Made by a program: the position numbers and the translations under genes
Shown here: positions 22,678 to 33,740 of the stretch, piece after piece
Layout of the letters: each line of letters opens with the position of its first letter
How positions within the stretch are numbered: position 1 is the stretch's first letter
Notes under the pieces: model-generated
The model's database searches: none
Told to the model about the DNA's origin: nothing
The model's input: the letters and a program-made list of their open reading frames with translations, nothing else
Assembly: GCA_020205615.1 (NCBI GenBank)
Contig: CM035163.1
Coordinates: forward strand, 41,798,189 to 41,862,188
Direction of reading: 5' to 3'
Length of the DNA: 64,000 nucleotides
From: Panax quinquefolius
Lineage: Eukaryota; Streptophyta; Magnoliopsida; Apiales; Araliaceae

Positions 22678-24628
22678 TCAGAAGAAGTCAATGGTATCGA
22701 TGTCTACATCATCGATCCTGTCCACCTGATGTAACTTCTCCTGAGTCACTGGATCTCTATCTACAGGGATGTCAGGCCTATACAAGGGAGGATCTGCACC
22801 GACAAAGCCATATGGGTCACCTGAAGGACCAGCGCTAGAGCTGGAAAGATCAAAAGTATCTACCTCTGTAGGATCTCTACCCAAATGCCGAATGAAAAGA
22901 TGTGACCGGTCCAGCTGCCGGGTCAACCTGTCAATCTGTGTCACATGAGTCGGATCTCTGACACAGGCTAGCCAATCTGTCATCATCACGAATCCTGGAA
23001 CCATATCCCCCATAAACTGTGTGGCGAGGGTCTGAGCTCCAATGGTACGAGGGATCCACCAACGCTGGAACATCTCCTGAGTACAGGAGCCCTCTAACAA
23101 TGTGAAACCGTCAACCCCCAACAATGGGATATCAATGATGGGTGACTGCGAAACAGGCCAATAACGCCTGGCAGGAGGCAAGAATGGTATGCAAATCTCT
23201 CCTGTGGTGCTCCTAATAGCACGCTCTCCTAAATAGAGCTTCCATCCTCCATTTGTAAAGAGAGGAATCCTACGGGTGGAAATAATGTACTCAACTCCAG
23301 TCGGGTACCCATCCACAAATCCAACACCCAAATGCTCTCCAGAGTAGGGAACCCATGTGATGACATCAGCTGTCAACAACTCTAGCTGTAGACGAGAATG
23401 AGTAAAACCCTCAGCAACAGGGACCTCCGCCAGTATGGAATGATGCCATTGCCGCCCACGTGGATAGGTGTCTAAACCTAGCACGCTCACAGGACGCAAG
23501 CATGGAAGCCTCTCATAGGCCCAAAACTTCCAACACAAAGGTAACATCTGCTGTCAGTCAACACTCTTAACCTATACATTGGAAAAGATAAGAGAAATAT
23601 TCACCAGCAGAAATGGGTAGAATCCTAACCAAGCCTCAATAAACCACAGATCGCATCGCGATTCCTCGAGGAAGTAGGCAAAGGTGTAGGAACCCCAATC
23701 ATAATCTCCTATACGGTCCACGTGTCGAGTGGCGCCGATCAAAGTGAAAGACATCAGAGATGAGTTATCTCGCTATGAAGCGACTTCAATGATCATCAGA
23801 ACAATTGCTGAAGAATGCGATCCCCGACTCTCACATCATCGGTATAGGCTCACTCAATGTTCCATACATAGCATCTACGCCAAGGGACCTCAGACGAAAC
23901 AGCCCCGCCTTTGATTGCTCGCCTAGAACTCCCAACAAGGATTTGACGGCAGTAGGGGTAATATTTGCCATACAAGGCACGTTATCCCCTCTAAACTCTA
24001 TCCCTGTGATAAACCACCAATCCATCGGCGTCATCAACACCTCACAGTCCAGCAAATAGAGTGACTGAGTCTGGTGAAACCAACGCTCAGACAATGCCCT
24101 GAGGTAACCCTAGGGACAACGACGGGGAAGGATGGAAAAGAATGCTCCGAATCCCTAAGCATGAAAAATCGCCCTGTAGTCATCATGCAAAGCCTGATAC
24201 ACAGCATAAATGCTAAACCAGTTCCCTCGAGGCTGTGTGAAGCCGGGAACCTACATCAAATGTAGATCAACATCAGAATCCTTGACTCCTCATCAATAGG
24301 AAAAAGGAAGATTAAAGATCTAACTTCATACCTCGTTTGCATACAAGTAGACTGAAGTATGCCGACTCAAGTCACCCAGAAGATCTGGGTTCGCCACTTG
24401 AATACCTGGCAAGTCTCTACGAGGAACACGTGCAGCAGGAGCAGGAACCTCAACTGGTACATCCTCCTCCTCGTCCCCGACATCCGGTACTTCAACCTGG
24501 ATAGGACGTATCACCGACTCTGCTAAACGACGAGGCTGTCTAACAGAACAATGTTGAGGCACTTCAGAAGCCCTCCTCCGTACACCAGAAGTGGTCCTAC
24601 GGGAACTACTCGGCTGATCCGGATCCAT
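22678..24628 (-). pseudogene. Antisense ORF 1 of the Tat element, plant mobile domain protein with introns
   Basis: It starts at ATG 24628 (MDPDQPSSSRR). Exon 1 24628-24332 ends at a good donor (AACGAG/GTATG). Exon 2 begins 24250 (GATGTAG/GTTCCC) and carries LRALSERWFHQTQS and MTPMDWWFITGIEF, the plant mobile domain opening. After a disrupted part (stops near 24160, 24110 and 23830) comes IGDYDWGSYTFAYFLEES. A clear intron runs 23604-23548 (GTGAATATTT to GACAGCAG). The last exon, 23547-22678, is open for 289 codons from WAYERLPCLRP to an acidic C-terminus. Such ORFs are known cargo of Tat elements. Their role is not established. Confidence 0.65.
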
Positions 24629-25670
24629 AATATCTGGACAACAAATCTCCAAATCACCTCAGAAAGGGTGTGGTAAATTCTTACCTGGAGCTTTTTCAAA
24701 ATGCATTTGTTACATGCATGCATGCATTATTTTAACATACATCTACAATAGAGTTAAAATTGCATGACTAAATGCCAACATTTTGGAAAATTTTGCCATA
24801 GCCCCCTTTGTAAATGGGACTATCCACATGCACATAGGCATGATTAGGTGGCCATTCAGTAGCACACCTGAACACAGTCATATACATCCTACATGCATTA
24901 ATACATCACAGTGAAATATCCATAAGTGTAGTCTAATTACCAGGATTATTTTACTTCTCTACTTTTACTCATTTGTCCTCAGATAGGATAAGAAATAACA
25001 GTAAAAGGCGCAAATTTGACTGTGTCAAAAGTCAAATTTTTTCACATCATTATGTTCAGCATGGTTTAATACTAGCATTGGCTATGTTGAATATTTTTTA
25101 TCAAGTTATATCAGCATGCATATTCACTACTATGTGTCTAAATGCATTTCAAGCGATAAGTCATTTTCTAACGGACATTAATTGGAAAAAAAATACATGC
25201 ATGTGTTACCAGGACAGTGAAGAACGCTTGTACGGTGGCAGAATATGCAGAAATTCATCCGAACTCAGCAGATCTGAAGAAGAACTCTCAGATTTCCTTC
25301 GCGGCATGGCTTGAAAATGACTTATGAAAGCAGCCCATTGGGTTTACATACCCACGGTTGTCGCAGCCCACCATGCCTCTCGCAAGTCTACCTGGCAGCA
25401 CTCATATATGGGTCCCACACCCCATTGCGTTCGCTTAGAGTTGCAAAGGAGGTCTCACAAGCTGAAAAGTCCAAATCAGGAATAAAAATGCTACACGATT
25501 GAGCGGAATAGCCTGGAATCCTGGTTTTGTACGGGTCGAAGTTACATCCCCGCCATCTCACCGGCATTCGCCTGAATACAGGGTATACTATACCGATGAA
25601 CTCAACTTTCACAAATCATGCTCGACAATACCCCACAAAGGTCTGATGCCGTCAATCCAGGGTCCCAACC
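24629..25670 (+). other. Tat 3' untranslated region
   Basis: This one-kilobase region contains no recognised gene. Frames of up to 113 codons at 24973-25314 and elsewhere show no domain. It contains a GCATGCATGCAT run near 24715. It would serve as the upstream (promoter) region of antisense ORF 1. Confidence 0.4.
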
Positions 25671-26060
25671 CTAACATGTATCCCTGGCGAGGGTTACAAC
25701 GCCGAAGTTACGAACTGATAAGGTATCCCCGGCGGGGGTTACAACGCCGAAGTCAATAAAATGCAAATGTCGGCGGGGGTCACAACGCAAAGCTTTCAAG
25801 CATCTACGTATCCCCGGCGGGGGTTACAACGCAATGTGACCATTGATATACACATCAATGAAGGTCAAGCAACCTTGACGTTATCTCAACCGATGGCAAG
25901 TAAACCTATCGAAATAAACATCTGCGTATCCCCGGTGGGGGTTACAACGCAATAAAACCATTGACACATACATCAATGAAGGTCAAGCAGCCTTGACAAT
26001 GCACCCAGCGGGGATTTTTCTGGTGATACACACATCAACGGAAGTCAAGCAACCCTGACA
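25671..26060 (+). repeat. Tat 3' minisatellite
   Basis: Five copies of TATCCCCGGCGGGGGTTACA plus ACGC, more or less diverged, start near 25678, 25722, 25766, 25806 and 25926. Spacing is uneven (about 40 to 120 bp). Interleaved are three copies of ATCAATGAAGGTCAAGCA with a CCTTGACAATG tail (25853, 25971, 26033). The CCCCGGCGGGG core is a near-palindrome. Such tandem repeats upstream of the 3' LTR are common in Tat elements. Confidence 0.7.
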
Positions 26061-26421
26061 ATGCAAACTGTTGGCAGTAACTACAACAAAATGAGGGAAT
26101 ATGTTATACACATCCTCAAACAAACAAAGCTTTCTTCTCACAGATCTCTTGTACATGAGAGGAACATCTACAGAATGAAGCCAGTGTCTAGGATTCAAGA
26201 CTTTGGTGATAACCCCAATGTCAACATCCTTGGAGACTTGGATCGCATGTCCAAGCCAGCACTGATTGTCATCCCGATAGGATTTGCAGGGAATTAACAA
26301 TCATTCATCATGCATCATACATTTGCATCATGTTGTTGCATATAACATCATGTTTATCTTACTTGCATTTCAAGTGTCTATGATTCTTTATCCTATCCAT
26401 GCCTTGCATTGCATGAATATG
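26061..26421 (+). other. Tat sequence between minisatellite and polypurine tract
   Basis: These 360 bases have no domain-bearing ORF. The 78- and 169-codon frames here run into the LTR and show no known motif. Confidence 0.35.
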
Positions 26422-26436
26422 ATAAAGAGGGGCATC
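26422..26436 (+). promoter_or_regulatory. Polypurine tract of the Tat element
   Basis: ATAAAGAGGGGCATC lies immediately 5' of the LTR start TGTAGACAC. A purine run at this place primes plus-strand DNA synthesis in LTR elements. It fixes the 3' LTR boundary. Confidence 0.7.
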
Positions 26437-28004
26437 TGTAGACACTCAAAATTTTCTCGCAGACGCTTTATTATTGACATCATAGGAGGCGATTTGTCTT
26501 TCGGAGATAACCCTGGAAGACAGCTCACATCCATTCCGGATACTACCGGAAGTTCAATTCTAACCCGGAACACAAACTGGGAAGTTCAGTCTCAACCCAG
26601 AACACAAACCGGGAACATCAGTTCCAACTCGGAACACACACCGAGAGTGTCATTTCCAACCTCGGAGATAACCCCGAGGTACATAGATCCAAAGACCGGC
26701 AACAACACCAGAGAGGATAGTGCGATCTCGGCGATAACATCGCGACGTTCAGTTCCAGTCCCAACACTGGGAGTAGCAACCCAACCTTGGTGACAACCCC
26801 AAGGGAGGCCATCGCAGTTTCGCCGATAACCCCAGAAATGCTTACTTCACATGCGATCAGCTTCAATCTCAGCTCTCCTGCCGAGACACTCATACCTCAG
26901 ACCCGGAGCTAACACCGGGCATACAGACATCCTCACAGATGACATTGCGGCATACCAACAAGTAGTCCAATCTCAGATGTAACCCTGAGCAACGTCTGCT
27001 TTTAACTCAATCCGGCGATAACCCCGGTAAAGAGTCAAATGTCATCTTACACATGCGCGTCGTCTTAACACTTCATACATACATACATACATGTCTTACA
27101 AGAACCGAGGAATGGCAATCCCGAGTGGCTATTACGTGTGGCAGCACACCAGATAGAACTTGAAGCTTGAAGACCATGCATGGTCCCCTCTTCCTGACTT
27201 CGTACAACCTCTAATCCCATGTCATTGCGTAACTCTCGACATAAGCAGTTCGAAGAAGGTCGTATATACCTTCTTCGGATGCTCGGATTGAAGTTCTGCA
27301 AGTTCGAGCGGACATTACAAAGGCACGAGTGCACGTGCTTGAGATAACAACTCATGGGACCCGGGCATGCTTGGCCAAACAGCAGTACATCTCATGGGTC
27401 ACTGTGTACTACTGCCATCAGTTCTCTATAAATATAGAGCTTGGGGTCGACCATTTGAAAAAAAAAAAAAGAAGTAGGAAGCCCTCGTCCAATTTGCTTT
27501 GTACACACCCCATATTGAGTGTTTGTTCATTTTAAACACCTGCTAGCTCATATATAGCTATATTTTTATCCAGCGGGAGCTGAGTGTTCATCCATATAGA
27601 GTCATAGAAGCCTGTATTGACAGCCCATTGTAAGCTTTCAAACACTCTATAAAGCCTTTCTTTTCATATTGGCACACACTTTTATACACATTGAGAGTCG
27701 TATTGTGTGTGTATGCCTTTACTTTCATCCACGGCTTTCATTTCTCAGATATATATATATATATGTATATATTTTTATATGGACTAACATTATCGAGTTA
27801 TGCCTCGATTGAGCCTGCATTTGATGCGGTCTGGAGCATTTATTTGCCTTCGTATATATATATATATATATATATTCGGATGCGCTTACTACTTTTATAT
27901 ATATACATATACATATATATATATATATATATATACTTATATAAATATAACTGTTGTTTGACATATCCGATGAGCCTAGATTTACATCCTAGGCATGCTT
28001 ACTA

Positions 28005-28053
<49 letters not shown>

Positions 28054-29150
28054 CATATCTTACATATCCGATGAGCCCGGATTTACATCTGCGCGTTTAT
28101 TGCTTATATATATATATATATTTATATTTCATCCCACTTTGGAGTTTACTTGAGGCGGTTGATCGATTACTACTTTATTTACTTTTCTCGATCCCCATGG
28201 AGAATAATTAAGTGGTGGTGATCATGTCTCAGATATATATATATTTATCGCTTTTATATATATACCTGCGCTGCTTGATTCCCCATGGAGAATAATTCGT
28301 GGTGGCTATCATGTCAATATATATATATATTTACAGCTTTTATATATATACCTTTTACTGCTTTTCATTTAAACTGCGGTATCATATGAGCCTAGGAATC
28401 ATGTGATCTTACAGATTCAGAATAATAAATCTAGATTCGGTTCCCGTGATGGACATTTTTCAGCTGTAAGTAGCTTGTATTTATTTTACAGTGTTCGAAT
28501 TTCCTTGGATGGCTTTCATGCCCGTGAGGAGTTCTAAGATCGCTACATATTGTTTTCTCGCAGATGTTTCGCATCTCAAAAATAAAACAAACAATTTAAC
28601 ATTTAATAATAAAATGGAAGTATCAAAGGCCTCAATTACTATTGAGCACAGGGTTTGAAAAACCTCTTTTTATAAAACATCATTGCTATATCTTGTTTAA
28701 AACTGAATATTTATATAAATTCAAACACTATGTATATAGGTACGAACGAGGCATAACACTACTTCTAAATAATTGCACATTGATCCACACACACACACAC
28801 ACACACACATTCATATATCAATTTCTTGAAAAGTGGCGGCACCGTGGTAACATGGATCTCGGGGGGTGCCTAACACCTTCCCTCCGCATAATCAAGCCCC
28901 CGAACCCAAATGAATCTCTGCTTCACCGAATTGGCTTAGCAAATGTCACATCACTGGGTCAATGTGCAAACCTTTTCGTTGCATTGGTGCAACCAGCTAA
29001 ATACACCAACTGGCGACTCTTAAAGTCAAATCGTCGATATTATACATGTCGGACCTTTTTCACTTGTTTTTTCAAATAAATCTCACATTAACATAAGAAC
29101 ACCAAAGAACAAGTAACGAAAAGGGACACTTAAAAATCCCGACGTCGACA
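26437..29150 (+). repeat. 3' LTR of the Tat element
   Basis: It starts TGTAGACACTC after the polypurine tract and is taken to end at TCGACA (29150), where copia coding sequence begins in frame. Length 2714 bp. It contains GATAACCCC-type short repeats (26470-27020), (TA)n tracts (27750-28350), a (CA)13 tract (28791-28815) and the GGGTGCCTAACACCTTCCC block (28864-28882) typical of Tat/Ogre LTRs near the 3' end. The 5' LTR is not in the window, so the right boundary rests on the change to copia sequence. Confidence 0.75.
27750..28350. repeat. (TA)n microsatellites within the Tat LTR
   Basis: There are at least six (TA)n or (TA)n-TACA runs at about 27750-27775, 27855-27877, 27895-27942, 28008-28051, 28104-28122 and 28231-28345. 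Around them TTACATCC and CCGATGAGCC blocks recur. ORFs here are Ile-Tyr repeats with no meaning. Confidence 0.8.
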
Positions 29151-31081
29151 CCAAGTCCAAATAGTGTATCTTTCTTGGGTATAAGAAAGGTGTGAAGGGG
29201 TACAAACTTTGGGATCCAAAAGCAAAGAAGGTAGTGATCAGTAGGGATGTGGTTTTTTGACGAGGCTTCCATGGTTAAGACACAACAGGAAGGTCAGAAA
29301 ACCGAGGCCGGTGGAGAAACCGACAAACAGCAGCAGGGAGTTTAAATTGAATTAGAGAATTATGACACTGGAAATACACCGCCAGTGGAACAGGAAAATC
29401 AGCACCAACAGGACGAAAGTATAGTCGCAAGGAGACCCAGACGCACTATCAAACCACCGGAGAGGTACAGGTTTGATGATATGGTTGCATATGCTTTATC
29501 TACTACTAGTGGGGATCTGTCTACGTTTCAGGAAGCTATTGGTAGTTCTGAAAGGGATAGTTGGATGGAGACCATGGTGGAGGAGATGGAGTCATTGAAG
29601 AAAAAAAAACTTGGGAATTGTCAGAATCGCCTGAGGGAAAGAAACCAGTGGGGTGCAAATGGGTGTACAAGAAAAAGGAAGCTGTATCAGAAAAGGAAAA
29701 GAAATGGTTTAAGGCTCGATTGGTAGCAAAGGGATACTTGCAGAGGAAGGGGATTGACTATGATGAGGTGTTTTCTCCGGTGGTGAGACATACCTCAATC
29801 AGGATTATTTTGGCATTGGTGGCTAGCTATGACCTGGAGTTAAAGCAGTTAGATGTGAAGACAGCCTTTCTTCATGGTGATTTGGAGGAAGTAATATTCA
29901 TGGAGCAGCCTGAGGGGTTCAAGCAGCCGGAGACTGAGCACATGGTATGCAGGTTGAAGAAGTCACTGTATGGGCTGAAACAGTCTCCAAGACAATGGTA
30001 CAAGAAGTTCAATTCCTTCATGATCCGGATTGGGTTCACTTGATGTGAGTATGATTGTTGTGTTAATGTGAAAAGTCTTGAGGATGGTTCCTATATTTTT
30101 CTATTACTATATGTGGATGACATGCTTATTGCTGCAAAGAGTATGGTTGAAGTCAACAGGTTGAAGAACTTGTTGGGAAAGGAGTTTGACATGAATGACT
30201 TGGGTGCCGCTAGGAAAATACTTGGGTTGGAGATTCGCAGGGATAGAACAGCTGGAAAGTTGTAGTTGACACAAAAGAATTATGTGGAGAAAGTGTTGGA
30301 GAGGTTTAGTATGGCTAATGCTAAACAAGTTAGCACTTCATTGGCGAGTCACTTCAGGTTATCTACAACACAGTGTCCAAAGTCGGCTGAAGAGATTCAG
30401 GATATGTCGAGCGTGCCCTATGCGAGCGCAGTTGGTTGTTTGATGTATGCGATGGTGTGTACGAGACCCGATTTGGCACATGCAGTTAGCATAGTGAGCA
30501 AATACATGGCCAATCCAGGTAGAGAGCACTGGAAAGTTGTTAAGTGGGTATTCAGATATCTGAGAGGAACGACAAATCATGGGATTATGTTTGCAAAGCA
30601 ACAAGCTCAGATGTCAGTTGTAGGGTATGTGGATGCGGATTATTCTGGAAGGTTGGATGATTTGAGATCTACAATAGGGTATGTGTTTACACTTGCAGGT
30701 AGACCGATTTGTTGGAGATCCATGGTTCAATCTCTAGTAGCTCTATCTACTACTGAATCTGAGTATATGACATTGGCTGAAGCTGGCAAGGAAGCATTGT
30801 GGTTGAAGGATTTTGTGAAGGAGCTGGGCATAAATCAAGGTGGAGTACAGCTGTATTGTGATAGTCAGAGCGCCATTTACTTGGCAAAGCATCTAGTGTA
30901 TCACGCAAGGACCAAGCATATTAGCGTAAGGTTTCACAAGGTGAGGGAGCTGATAGCTACTGGGGATGTGATATTGGAGAAGGTGCTCACTTCTGAAAAT
31001 GCAGCTGACATGTTGACAAAGACTGTGACCGCGAACAAGTTCAAACATTGCTTGGACTTGATCAATATCTCTGAATGTTAG
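29151..31081 (+). pseudogene. Copia pol: end of integrase region, RT and RNase H
   Basis: It opens with the post-integrase motif CIFLGYKKGVKGYKLWDP, a stop near 29259, then the RRTIKPPERY linker at 29430. RT starts with KPVGCKWVYKKK (29640) in the frame that stays the same to the end. Catalytic YVDD lies near 30112, RNase H ADYSG and SEYMTLAEA at 30630-30780, stop TAG at 31079. Only two in-frame stops (TGA 30041, TAG 30263) and one frameshift near 29600 break it, so it is the least decayed pol in the window. CAG/CTG sites look normal here. Confidence 0.85.
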
Positions 31082-31147
31082 TTTGGAGGATTCCCCCCAA
31101 GATCGGATAGGACAAGTGACTTGTCTTCGGAATGGACGAGATTATTC

Positions 31148-31162
31148 GTCAAGGTGGAGATT
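31148..31162 (+). promoter_or_regulatory. Copia polypurine tract
   Basis: GTCAAGGTGGAGATT lies directly before the LTR start TGTTGAAAAC. The AAGGTGGAGATT form is usual for Tnt1-like copia elements. Confidence 0.7.
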
Positions 31163-31460
31163 TGTTGAAAACTTGTGACTCATAATATAGAAGCCACTGG
31201 AAAAGGCTAGTGCGTACATGAGTTTTTTCTGGGTTGTTTATTAGAAGGACATTATGGGTAATTGAGACATAATGTGAAGTAGAGTTGGAATAGGATTAGT
31301 AGGTATAAATACTATCTATTGTAAAATCCTATGTAACCGAGGAATCATAAAAAACAACAAGCCGCCTGTGGAGTTCCCAAATTGGGGAACCACGTAAATC
31401 TCTTGTGTTATTCTTAATTCTCTATCGTTTGTGTGCGTGTGTGTGATCCTATATTCTAAC
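31163..31460 (+). repeat. 3' LTR of the Tnt1-like copia element
   Basis: It is 298 bp, TGTTGAAAAC to ATTCTAACA. It shares GACATTATG, CTATTGTAAAA, CCCAAATTGGGGAACCACGT and GTGTGTGATC with the LTR ending at 41645, which confirms the family. The partner 5' LTR is upstream of the window. Confidence 0.85.
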
Positions 31461-32208
31461 AATAACATAATTGGTGCTTACGTACATACATTGAATGTAT
31501 GATAATGACTTTAGACATGAAATATTAGTTTTATTGTTGTTGCTAGTATTTTTTTTACAAATTTTTATTAATTCATTGCGTAGTATGTATGATAATTTAG
31601 ACTAATAATATATTATAATTGGTGCTTACACATTGAATAGGTCATGCATATATTTAGACATTGAATATTAGTTTTATTGTTGGTATTTTTAGATAAAATA
31701 TGGGCAGTTGACTGCCTAAACTCATTGACCGCAATGCCCTTAATGACTAAGAATAGAACGGGATTGATAGGGGTACACTAATGTCGACCCAAACTACTGC
31801 AATAACATATAACTAGCATTTGGAGTATATTAACCGGTTCAAAGTTGAAATTTGATGTCCTATTAGTACTAGTGTAGCAACCAGTTGCTATATGTTCTTC
31901 TCACTATCTTCTGCAGCAAACACAAACTATGGAACAACCAGATTAGATCTGGATTTTAACTAAACTGACCGCATGTCTTATTAGTGGCCCGCTAGTAGAA
32001 CATGTGGCCAATTTGAAAACCCAAAAAAGAAATGAGGGCATTATAATCATTAGTCTGACCGCTAGTGGGAGTCGCATGTTCTACTAGCGATCGGGCCCAC
32101 ACATTATTCAATATCTCCCGTTAGATCTTACAATAGATGGCCAGATGCGGTTAAAGCAATTGGTTGTTATGGGGAAGAGATGCGGCAATTGGTTGTTATG
32201 GAGCATTC

Positions 32209-32249
<41 letters not shown>

Positions 32250-32260
32250 AATTCCTTCAA
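31461..32260 (+). other. Intergenic sequence with a short tandem duplication and an inverted repeat
   Basis: ATAATTGGTGCTTAC and the following 60 or so bases (TTTAGACAT, ATATTAGTTTTATTGTTG) occur twice, at 31466-31545 and 31615-31685. GGCCCGCTAGTAGAACATG (31987) pairs with its near reverse complement at 32071-32097, which could fold or mark a small MITE. TTGGTTGTTATGG occurs twice (32159, 32187). A (TA)14 run is at 32213-32241. No gene is seen. Confidence 0.5.
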
Positions 32261-32261
32261 A

Positions 32262-32942
32262 GTCATGATCCTCTCCATGTTGGCTATCCAGCCATACTAC
32301 CCAGTCACCAAACAACAGGGCGAGTCCACACAGCAATCAGACAAAGCACGCTTTTCCTCCTTGGTGATCTCCTCAGGCTTCCTCATCCAGATGGGCTTAT
32401 GCTTGTTCACTACTGACCACTCATGAGACACTTAATGTTCTTCTTTTTCTTCGCTTCATCAATTTCCGCTACCTTTCCGTCCTCATCCTCCTCCTGATCT
32501 TTGTCGTCTGAGTTTTCTTTCAGTTGTTTTCTCAATCCACAAAGTGGTAAGATAGCTGATGAACTCTGAATGCTTCTTGATCAGAACCCTTGAGCCTGCA
32601 CTCCTCAAGGTATTCTAGCTGGTCCTAGTTTTCATCATCGTTGTGCTTTATGGTGACGATGACTTTCTCAGCGACCAAGTATGCAGAATGGAAACTAACG
32701 CCGAACAGTCCTATCATGCTGACATCAGCATCAGCAGCAAGAGCTTCCATGAACTCTTAGTCCCAGACCTTGCAATGGTACTCAAATTGTTAACCAAATC
32801 CGCACGTTAAAAAATTACTCTCATAAGCAAGACAAATCCACACAAAAACTTAACACTTAAACAAGCTACATGATTTCTTCGTACCACTACTTACCAGCCT
32901 TGGTCATGCCAATTCCATTATCAACAATAGTCGAGGTATATT
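32262..32942 (-). pseudogene. Cytosolic HSP90 pseudogene, fragmentary, intron retained
   Basis: Minus-strand pieces are collinear with HSP90. STIVDNGIGMTKAG (32940-32895) is followed by a donor G/GTAAGT. After about 95 bp come DLVNNL (acceptor AG changed to GG at 32800), [41 protein letters not shown], then a gap, DQLEYLEE, an acidic linker (DDKDQEEDED, KKKKNIK), NKHKPIWMRKPEEITKEE, a second gap, and VDSPCCLVTG, NMERIM. HSP90 is an ATP-dependent chaperone of about 700 residues. Here roughly a third remains, with stops and frameshifts. The retained intron argues against a processed copy. Confidence 0.8.
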
Positions 32943-33740
32943 AGGCAAAAGAAATAATAATCAAGGCTGTACAATAAAATTTAAATTCAAGCACTGTACA
33001 ATAGCATCAAAAATTAGTTCATACATAAGATTAATAATGATAGCTATGACAGATTCACTTAAAGAAAGACTAAAATTCTAAGATAGATTGAGCAAACCTT
33101 TTTGCCTTGAAATCTTTCATGAGTTACATAAAATGATAAAATTAATGTGTTTCTCACTATTAGTTCCAAATTCAGAATGGATATAATTGAGTGCATCAGA
33201 CATTGATGGTGAGCATTCAACGCCACTCCCTCCACCTCTTATATGGCGACTATCAAGGAAAGGAAGAAAAAACAAAAAGTTCCAATCATTCCCTTGTCCA
33301 TCAATACTCGAAACCCACACACACAAATATATTATATATATACATGTTCTTGTGTTTGTTCTTCTATGTGTTTTTGGTAGTGTATTAGTGTGTATATTTG
33401 TATAAACTTATCATACCTTGGTGAGAGAAAAGAAGAATAGCCGTCTGAGATGTCGTAGAAGACGAAATAAGACGAAAGGGAGGCACTTGAAAAGGAGAGA
33501 AACTTTTTGAATTTGGCATTGCAACATTGGGTCATCACCTGCTGCATCTCTTTGTCTGAGAACATGAAGAGGTGTTTTCATCTCAATCAAAAGATCGAAG
33601 GTTGGAGAGGTCAGAGCAGAGAGATTTTTGAGCCCCTGGATAAAAGTGATGAGAGGGGGAGATTGTATTGGAAAGGGTTTTTCCGTATTTCAAAGAGGGA
33701 GATGAAGAGCTATTGAACTCTGAACTATATTTAAAGAAAA
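32943..33740 (-). other. Region upstream of the HSP90 pseudogene, possible old 5' exon and promoter
   Basis: On the minus strand a TTTAAATATAG box lies near 33735. A CT-rich leader follows, and an ATG at about 33566 starts a frame (MKTPLHVLRQRDAAGDDP) that runs toward a donor CACCAAG/GTATGATA at about 33415. A frame at 33326-33117 contains SDALNYIHSEF, faintly like the HSP90 SDALDKIR motif. I do not recognise a protein. It may be the decayed 5' end of the same gene. Confidence 0.25.

Larger units (their letters stand above)
1..29150 (+). mobile_element. Tat-lineage Ty3/gypsy LTR retrotransposon, 5' end outside window, interrupted by two nested elements
   Basis: Seen: RT with YMDD, a gypsy RNase H, then a second RNase H-like domain before the integrase zinc finger, a pol C-terminal tail (10445-10573), two minus-strand ORFs (20724-24628), a polypurine tract and a 3' LTR beginning TGTAGACACTC (26437-29150). 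Known: two RNase H domains in this order and extra antisense ORFs downstream of pol mark the Tat clade (Ogre, Retand, Grande and relatives). Inference: one old element holding insertions A (4435-10438) and B (10883-19887). Its 5' LTR, gag and protease lie upstream of base 1. It inserted into copia pol at 29151. All its coding parts are broken. Confidence 0.8.
29151..31460 (+). mobile_element. Tnt1-like (Tork) Ty1/copia element, 3' part
   Basis: It begins inside pol, where the Tat element inserted, and runs through RT, RNase H, polypurine tract and 3' LTR (31163-31460). The wording of the RNase H (STTESEYMTL, CDSQSAIYLAK, YHARTKHI, ADMLTK) is that of the Tnt1/Tork group. The same family supplies the 5' end at 41346. 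The two pieces are in the same orientation but in the order 3' part then 5' part, so they are two insertions or a rearranged tandem. Confidence 0.85.

Noticed and set aside
27691..28074. 127-codon ORF rich in Ile-Tyr, looking like a membrane protein
   Set aside because: It is a translation of (TA)n microsatellites in the Tat LTR.
29385..29726. 113-codon ORF as an independent gene
   Set aside because: It is the linker and a frameshifted RT start of copia pol, continuing at 29561 in another frame.
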